Shown: piece by piece, positions 58,822-64,000 of the stretch
Position numbering within the stretch: position 1 is the first letter of the stretch
Layout: every line of letters begins with the position of its first letter
NCBI GenBank assembly: GCA_021613535.1
Contig: CP075494.1
Location: 2,046,001 to 2,110,000, forward strand
DNA length: 64,000 nucleotides
From: Adineta vaga
Taxonomy: Eukaryota > Rotifera
Reading direction: 5' to 3'
Notes under the pieces: model-generated
Databases searched by the model: none
The model's input: the letters and a program-made list of their open reading frames with translations, nothing else
Told to the model about the DNA's origin: nothing
Translations under genes and position numbers: made by a program

Positions 58822-59847
58822 ATGTCGAATAATATCGAAGCAATCAACCGATTGAATACGGTAACAGCCGCAACTGTACTCACCGTATCACTATTTAATT
58901 TTTTACCTGGAACTATTGGTCTTATATTGAATATTTTCGTTTTTACTCGGCCAGTTCTTAAGCATGAACCATGTTCATTCTATTTTCTTTCTTCATCGTT
59001 CTTTCATTTATTTGTTGTATTGATCATCTTACCTGTACGTATTATGTCCAATAGTTTTAATTTCGATCTCGCTCATTATAATCTTGTTATATGTAAAGTT
59101 GAATTTTTTTTATTTCATGTCATACGTGCAACATCGATTTGGCTAATTTTATTACCATGTATTGATAGATATTTTCATAGTTCATTTAGTGTCAAGTTAC
59201 GTCAATTTAGTTCTTTAAAAATAGCTCGATTATCTACGTGTATTATTATCTTATTAATGATTACGTTGTATAGTCATATAATAGTTTATTTCGAAATAGC
59301 TAACGCTGTTGATCAATCTGGTAAAGTCACACCAATATGCAACGCAAAAAAGGGCATGTATCGTAGTTTCCACGCATCTTGGCATATGACTGTACACTCA
59401 TTATGTCCCTGCTTTCTAATGTTTTTATTTGGTATTCTCACCCTCAAGAATATTCGGCAGCATCGTCGAATATCGCCAGTCTTTGCTAGAAATAATCAAC
59501 ATATTAAACGTCGTCGACGTAAAGATAGACAAATTTTACGTATGTTAACTATTCAAGTTCTTGTTATCATAGTTTCTACTACACCATCCTGTATTGTTCG
59601 ATTGTATTCATCATTTACAGAAACCATTACAAAGGACGCATTTCGAATTGCTCAAGAAAATTTAGGCACTCAAACAGCAAATTCATTGTCATATTTTGCT
59701 CATTCAAGTAGTTTCTATTTATATACGTTAACGGGCAGTTTATTTCGAAAAGAACTTATTAAAACTATGGCTTTTTGTTTAAATTATCGTCAACGTCGGA
59801 ATCAAATATTACTGGAACTAATCAATCAACAACGCGTACTATCATAG
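58822..59847 (+). CDS. Class A GPCR, intronless orphan
   Basis: A single frame of 341 codons with seven hydrophobic segments. TM1 ends in LILNIFVFTRPVL, a conserved Cys precedes TM3 (VICKVEFFLFHV), TM3 ends CIDRYFHSS (DRY motif), IL3 is highly basic (IKRRRRKDRQILRML), and TM7 is followed by the GSLFRKELIKT tail. The general plan matches the receptor at 14756-15779 (CFDRY; SRTFRKEFFS), which has one intron after TM1, so they belong to one expanded family but are not recent duplicates. Ligand unknown. Confidence 0.85.
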   Translation: MSNNIEAINRLNTVTAATVLTVSLFNFLPGTIGLILNIFVFTRPVLKHEPCSFYFLSSSFFHLFVVLIILPVRIMSNSFNFDLAHYNLVICKVEFFLFHVIRATSIWLILLPCIDRYFHSSFSVKLRQFSSLKIARLSTCIIILLMITLYSHIIVYFEIANAVDQSGKVTPICNAKKGMYRSFHASWHMTVHSLCPCFLMFLFGILTLKNIRQHRRISPVFARNNQHIKRRRRKDRQILRMLTIQVLVIIVSTTPSCIVRLYSSFTETITKDAFRIAQENLGTQTANSLSYFAHSSSFYLYTLTGSLFRKELIKTMAFCLNYRQRRNQILLELINQQRVLS

Positions 59848-60852
59848 TAAGAGCTACTATTTAATATTAATAGTACTTTTATTAAAAATGTTGGTCTATA
59901 TTAACTGACAAAATAGATATACGAACAGGTTAGCACATTGTACTATGTAATCTGTTAATAAAAGCGTCAAGTACTTGAGTACGAGGGTGGGTGTGAGTAT
60001 ACCTTCTTGACTCACATCTACATCTACATCCACACCCACCCTCAAGCAAAAATCCCGCATGTCTACTGCTACACCAGTCTGGAGTAAAGCAAGAGCTATT
60101 TATTCTTTTACTCATTTATTTTTATTGAAATATTTTATAGTTGAAAAATTGTTCGATACAAGACCGGATTTAGTTTTGTTTAAAAAACTCTTCTAATATC
60201 GTTTGTCTTTTTGTTTTTGATTTAATATGAAATAAACATCATCATTTCTATTCTTAGTAAGTAATTCAATTTTCTTCTGTAAAGTATAAGATCGTGTCGT
60301 AATGACATTTTTTTTAATGAATATTGATTGCGTTTACTAGAAAGACAGAAAGTATATATAGAAGAGAGATAATCGCAGACGAGCCAGGAAAGAAGTCAAG
60401 TAACAACAGATGAGCAGAACAAGAAAAGAAGTGGAACACTACATAACAGAGAGACAGAAAAAACATACAGTTGTATTCAAAATAAAGAGATGTATTTCTC
60501 GCAAAAAATCGCTCTGTCGGATCCGAGTGTTTAGAATAAGGCAGTGTTCGCTACCAGAGGTTTTACTGTATTCCTTAAATCTTACTACTCGTTACTTTTG
60601 ATCTACTATTAACAGAAACTAATCATAGGTTCTGACTTTTCCCCTCCAATGACCTTTTTTATCAATTTTTCTCGATCAAAACTTCACTAAAAACAGTAGT
60701 AAAAGACAATTAAAACTAATCTCACATTTGGATTTCTTCTCTCTGACCAATCAGTAAAGTACGGACACACAGTCAAGCAAGCAAGCAGACAATTTCTGTT
60801 TGCTATAGACTCTTGTCAATGAGAAAGAGAACAAATGACAACAGTTATGAAA
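59848..60852. other. Intergenic region between convergent genes
   Basis: Palindrome at 59972-60056. An ending resembling the Tigger-type TIR (agaggttttactgta) lies at about 60557-60571 without a partner. The ORF at 60410-60601 is basic and not called. Confidence 0.45.
59972..60056. repeat. Telomere-motif palindrome, long copy
   Basis: cttgagtacgagggtgggtg, loop with gtataccttcttgactcaca (identical to 54170-54189), a catctacatctacatc tract, then cacacccaccctcaag. Confidence 0.75.
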
Positions 60853-61545
60853 TCAGGAATATGATTGGATCCGGTTATGTTTCACTTTCTTTTTTGCTCG
60901 TTGTTCAATAATGAATTCAATGACACCACCTGTTACACCAGTAAATATTGCAAATCCAACTAAGATGCCCATGACCCAAGTCGGTCTATCGTGCCTATTG
61001 ATCGACCATAGACAAACAGCGATAGCGATTACAAACACTGCATTGATAACATGAGCCCAAGTGAATATGCCAATCCAAATGATGCTTGCTGAATACGAAT
61101 AACGTTTAAGTAATCTCGGTCGATATCGTTTCGAATGAAGCTGATAGAGATTACGTAGACGCCATGGCAGAAAACTAACGATTGGGACAAAAAACATACC
61201 ATTGAGAACCTGAGAATCAATTTCAATCCAGATCTTTCGAGTATCCTCATCAGGTATCGTTCGGTCTGCTGCACCGGCCATGAAAAGAATCAACATAAGA
61301 GCCCATCCGATCACATTCAATATGAAGCCAACAATGACCACAATTATTGTGAATTGAAAACATAATGACTCCGTAAAACAGCTATAATATTTTTTTATAG
61401 TTTTCACTGGGGTTGATCTGGTTCTTAGGTCAATTGGAGACAATGTATAACTGATTGAATGTAAACGTTCAGACATGGTTAAGAAACGGTTTGTGGACAC
61501 GTTTATTTTATCGAATGCTTTCATAGGTAATTTTTCTTCATTCAT
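60853..61545 (-). CDS. DUF2985-type multi-pass membrane protein
   Basis: A single 230-codon frame without introns. The segment RKIWIEIDSQVLNGMFFVPI, then SFLPWRLRNLYQLHSKRY, fits the I-x-S-Q-x-L-N-x-x-F...P-W-R signature of DUF2985 proteins, which I know chiefly from fungi. Four hydrophobic helices are visible: FTIIVVIVGFILNVIGWAL, VLNGMFFVPIVSF, IIWIGIFTWAHVINAVFVIA and WVMGILVGFAIFTGVTGGVI. The tail is basic (EQRAKKKVKHNR). Function unknown. The Met at 61545 gives a hydrophilic N-terminus of about 60 residues; Met23 (MSERLHS) is an alternative start. Confidence 0.7.
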   Translation of the reverse strand: MNEEKLPMKAFDKINVSTNRFLTMSERLHSISYTLSPIDLRTRSTPVKTIKKYYSCFTESLCFQFTIIVVIVGFILNVIGWALMLILFMAGAADRTIPDEDTRKIWIEIDSQVLNGMFFVPIVSFLPWRLRNLYQLHSKRYRPRLLKRYSYSASIIWIGIFTWAHVINAVFVIAIAVCLWSINRHDRPTWVMGILVGFAIFTGVTGGVIEFIIEQRAKKKVKHNRIQSYS

Positions 61546-62906
61546 ACACTGATACGGTTCGAATAATCACATAACTAAGCTATTGATCAAAAATTATCAA
61601 TAGGAGCCTTCGCTTGTGCGCACGTGTTTCTTTTGTCTTCCTGCATAACGAATATATTCAATGCATGCATCAATTCAGCGGTAACGATGTTGTAAAATTC
61701 ATTTCTCTTGCGAAAAATCTTCCTAAATTGCTAGGCAAATACTGCCTATGTAAACAATCCCAATTTTGTTTTTGGAGACATGGTTCGATGAATTAGACGT
61801 GAATATAGACAGTCGAGCAAGTCGCTAGTTAAGGATACGATGGAGACGAGTAGAAAATCATGTAACATGAAAAAGAGAATTCTTTAGTGTGTATTCTTGA
61901 AGCAATCAGATTACATACATCCCAGTCAGACAAGGATTAAAAAAGCACATTATTTTTTACTTTCCGTCAACTTTAGTAAAGACGAGTGATGATATGAATA
62001 TCAAACAAATGGAATTTTGTTTAATTAGAATTTATTGAAACAAAAAAGAAAGAAGTGTTTAATAGAAAAGCTTTAAATTATTTTATATCAATTTCAAAAG
62101 AGGAAGTATTGAGTTGTTTAATATGCCTAGAAAAAGAAGAAATCAGTGTTTATATCATGCCTCAAACTGAATAAACTTATAATTGTAATATAGGGCTTCC
62201 CGTGAGAAGACAAGAAGTAAAAAAACTATAGTTGTCATGTCTTTCGCATTTGATTCACAGTAGGAAATTAAAACGATTAACATGTATTTTCAATTGAAAG
62301 TTTTTCGAAATGATATCTTTAAAATTTCCATATTATTTTGTTAAGAAAAAAAAAGCAAGTAATTGAGTTCTTCAATATATAAAACAAACTATTGAAAGGT
62401 CCGTTTTTAATACAAATAAAGTCGAAATTATCTTTTAATCAAGATTTCTAAGAAAAGTTTATATCATAAATTGAGAAAATATCTAAAATGACTCAATTAA
62501 TAATAAATCGATTTATATGATGAACTCATAAATTCCAAACCTGTTTAAAATATACAAAATATATTATGAAAGACAATAAACAGACGGAATTGATCATTCA
62601 TATGTCTATAGACTTCAAAATATTTGAAAGCATATCGTTACATGTTTTTTGTTGCTAACGCTCATTTGTTTAACTAATTAGTTTTAAAATAAATCAATTC
62701 ATTGTTGATGTATGTATATGTAAAAAGTAATTATCTTTTTTTTTCTCACTATTATAAGTATTTGTTGTATACTTGAAATTAAACAGTTATTTGAGTAGGA
62801 AAATCAGGATTCTTTTGAATATAAAATAGCATTTCATTTTATTATTTCACATTATTTTCTTAATTTTTACCCAAAGAAGCAACACAATTGATAGAGAAAA
62901 AGAGAG
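61546..62906. other. Intergenic region, featureless
   Basis: AT-rich sequence, including long A/T runs, upstream of two divergent genes (DUF2985 minus, kelch plus). No repeat, relic or RNA gene recognised. Confidence 0.5.
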
Positions 62907-64000
62907 ATGAAGCGAATTCATATATTCTTTATTATTAGTACTATTTGTGCAGTAGTATTAACTGCTGCATTACTAATTGTTTTTATACCTCGGTCGAAAA
63001 AAACACATGAAAATTCCAATGAAATAAATAATACAATAAGTTCAACAACAGGTTCAACTAGTAAGTTTAAATCTATTCAATTGATTAGTTGAAATGATTC
63101 TATTTAGATGGTGTAACATCAACAACAAAAATAATAACAGGTATACATATGTTCTATTTAATTTGATATAATCTGTATTTTCTTTAGTTCAAACAATACA
63201 AAATTCGACAAGTATATTTATTCTATTTGAAAAAAAAAGATTAATTCCTTTTGTCTTTATACATTTAGCAAAATTCGGTAATTCTACTGCAACTTCAACA
63301 CAAAGAACAACTAGTGAGTCATACAATCTAATTTTAGAGATTTGATAGAATTCATAAGTGTTATCTGATGAAGAATTGCTTACTTTTGATATGTAATTAT
63401 GTTTTATATCTATTATAGGTAATTCTGCTCAATCTTTGTATTGGACCATGGATGCATCACTAAATACAAAAAGATATTGGTTTGGTGCCGCTTTATTAGC
63501 TAATGGAAATGTTATTGTGTCTGGTGGTTGGTTAAATTCATCTATAGTAACACGATCAACTGAATTTTATTCATCATCAACAGGTTGGATATTTGGTCCT
63601 TCAATGAATGCTACTCAATATGATCACACTCTCACTGCTTTTGCAAATAATACCAAAGTATTATCTGCAGGCGGTAGATCTAATAATGGTCTAAAATTAG
63701 CTGAAGTGTACGATAGTATTAATAATATCTGGCGAAGTACATTCAATAATATGATTAGTGAAAGTTATTTGCGTAAAAGTACACTTCTTGGAAATGAACA
63801 AATACTTTTTACAGGCGGATTTAACGCTTCTGGTATATCTGTTAAAGTAGCAGAACTTTATGATGCAGCATCGAATTCATTTATTAAGATAAATGATATG
63901 ATTACAACACGAGTTCATCATACAAGTACCTTGCTTAGTGATAAATCCACAGTACTTGTTACAGGAGGAATAAATGCTAGTAACTACCTTATATATACAG
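62907..64000 (+). CDS. Type II membrane protein with Ser/Thr stalk and kelch propeller (partial)
   Basis: Exons 62907-63060, 63108-63140, 63188-63211, 63269-63313 and 63419 to the window edge; all introns are phase 1, and the frame stays open. Exon 1 gives a short cytosolic start, a membrane helix (HIFFIISTICAVVLTAALLI) and a Ser/Thr/Asn stalk. Exons 2-4 are micro-exons of 33, 24 and 45 nt that only extend the stalk. Exon 5 begins the kelch-type propeller (GNVIVSGGWLN, STEFYSSSTGW, NTKVLSAGGRS, LAEVYDSINNIW, EQILFTGGF, VAELYDAASNSF). The plan is the same as the gene at 12875-14201, but blade sequences differ clearly. The 3' end lies outside the window; the final 'atatatacag' could be an intron acceptor or coding. 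Confidence 0.82.

Noticed and set aside
60557-60571. 'agaggttttactgta' resembling the right end of the Tigger-type MITE
   Set aside because: No left TIR within 1 kb upstream and only about 15 matching bases; could be a decayed solo end but cannot be supported.
1-64000. Recoding of TGA as an amino acid to explain the two in-frame TGA codons
   Set aside because: TGA is the natural terminator of the 22-exon TRPM-like gene, and well-supported frames such as ABC, TRPM and both large receptors contain no internal TGA.

Overview
This window looks like nuclear DNA of a small invertebrate, most probably a bdelloid rotifer (an Adineta/Rotaria-like genome). The support is indirect: AT-rich DNA; compact multi-exon genes with mostly 45-80 nt GT-AG introns; several ADP-ribosyltransferase genes with the N-terminal domains I associate with bdelloids; lineage-expanded 7TM receptors, NHL, kelch, TIR and PAN-like proteins; genes of plant/protist- or fungal-looking families (Deg9-type protease, DUF2985); and many short intergenic palindromes built from TGTGGG-like units, the hexamer I recall as the bdelloid telomere repeat. 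No rRNA or tRNA gene, CRISPR array or prokaryotic operon is seen. Splice models were read by eye from donor/acceptor sites; for most multi-exon genes the exon phases close exactly into one open frame.

Layout. 0.7-2.3 kb (-): two-TM protein of unknown function. 4.2-6.5 kb (-): five-exon Deg9-type serine protease with an intact triad. 8.6-10.9 kb (-): ADP-ribosyltransferase (ART)-TPR gene split by an in-frame TGA. 12.0 kb (+): small unknown gene. 12.9-14.2 kb (-): membrane-anchored kelch propeller. 14.8-15.8 kb (+): class A GPCR. 17-18 kb (+): secreted single NHL propeller, a recent duplicate of part of the receptor at 25 kb, landing in a minus-strand acidic-protein gene. 20.2-24.0 kb (+): full ABCC transporter. 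24.3-24.7 kb (-): FG-GAP gene relic between two palindromes. 25.3-30.5 kb (+): seven-exon receptor with three NHL propellers, two beta-type modules and a 7TM domain. 31.1-36.2 kb (+): tandem receptor with a related 7TM but an LDLa/EGF ectodomain. 36.2-37.5 kb (-): cathepsin-like protein lacking its catalytic Cys and His. 37.7-38.6 kb (-): F-box/LRR-like relic holding a Tigger/pogo-type MITE. 39.4-40.7 kb: unclassified transposon copies. 40.7-45.9 kb (-): 22-exon TRPM-like channel. 46.2-50.3 kb (+): a decayed and an intact helical-TIR gene in tandem. 50.6-52.3 kb: F-box and caspase relics. 53.3-53.9 kb (-): cysteine-poor thaumatin-like protein. 54.1-56.3 kb: ART relic (-) and short ART (+). 56.3-57.0 kb (+): LRR protein. 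57.8-58.1 kb (+): secreted PAN-like gene broken by TGA. 58.8-59.8 kb (+): second class A GPCR. 60.9-61.5 kb (-): DUF2985 membrane protein. 62.9 kb to the end (+): second kelch membrane protein, cut by the window edge.

The genes do not form a pathway. The common theme is environment- and immunity-facing proteins (receptors, TIR, ARTs, transporter, secreted proteins) that duplicate, shuffle and decay quickly. The two most notable signals are (1) the family of roughly 45-120 bp telomere-motif palindromes in gene-flanking DNA, some exactly at the broken ends of gene fragments and at a duplication breakpoint, and (2) two adjacent 7TM receptors that share a membrane domain but carry unrelated modular ectodomains, one being an NHL-propeller GPCR with only phase-1 introns.
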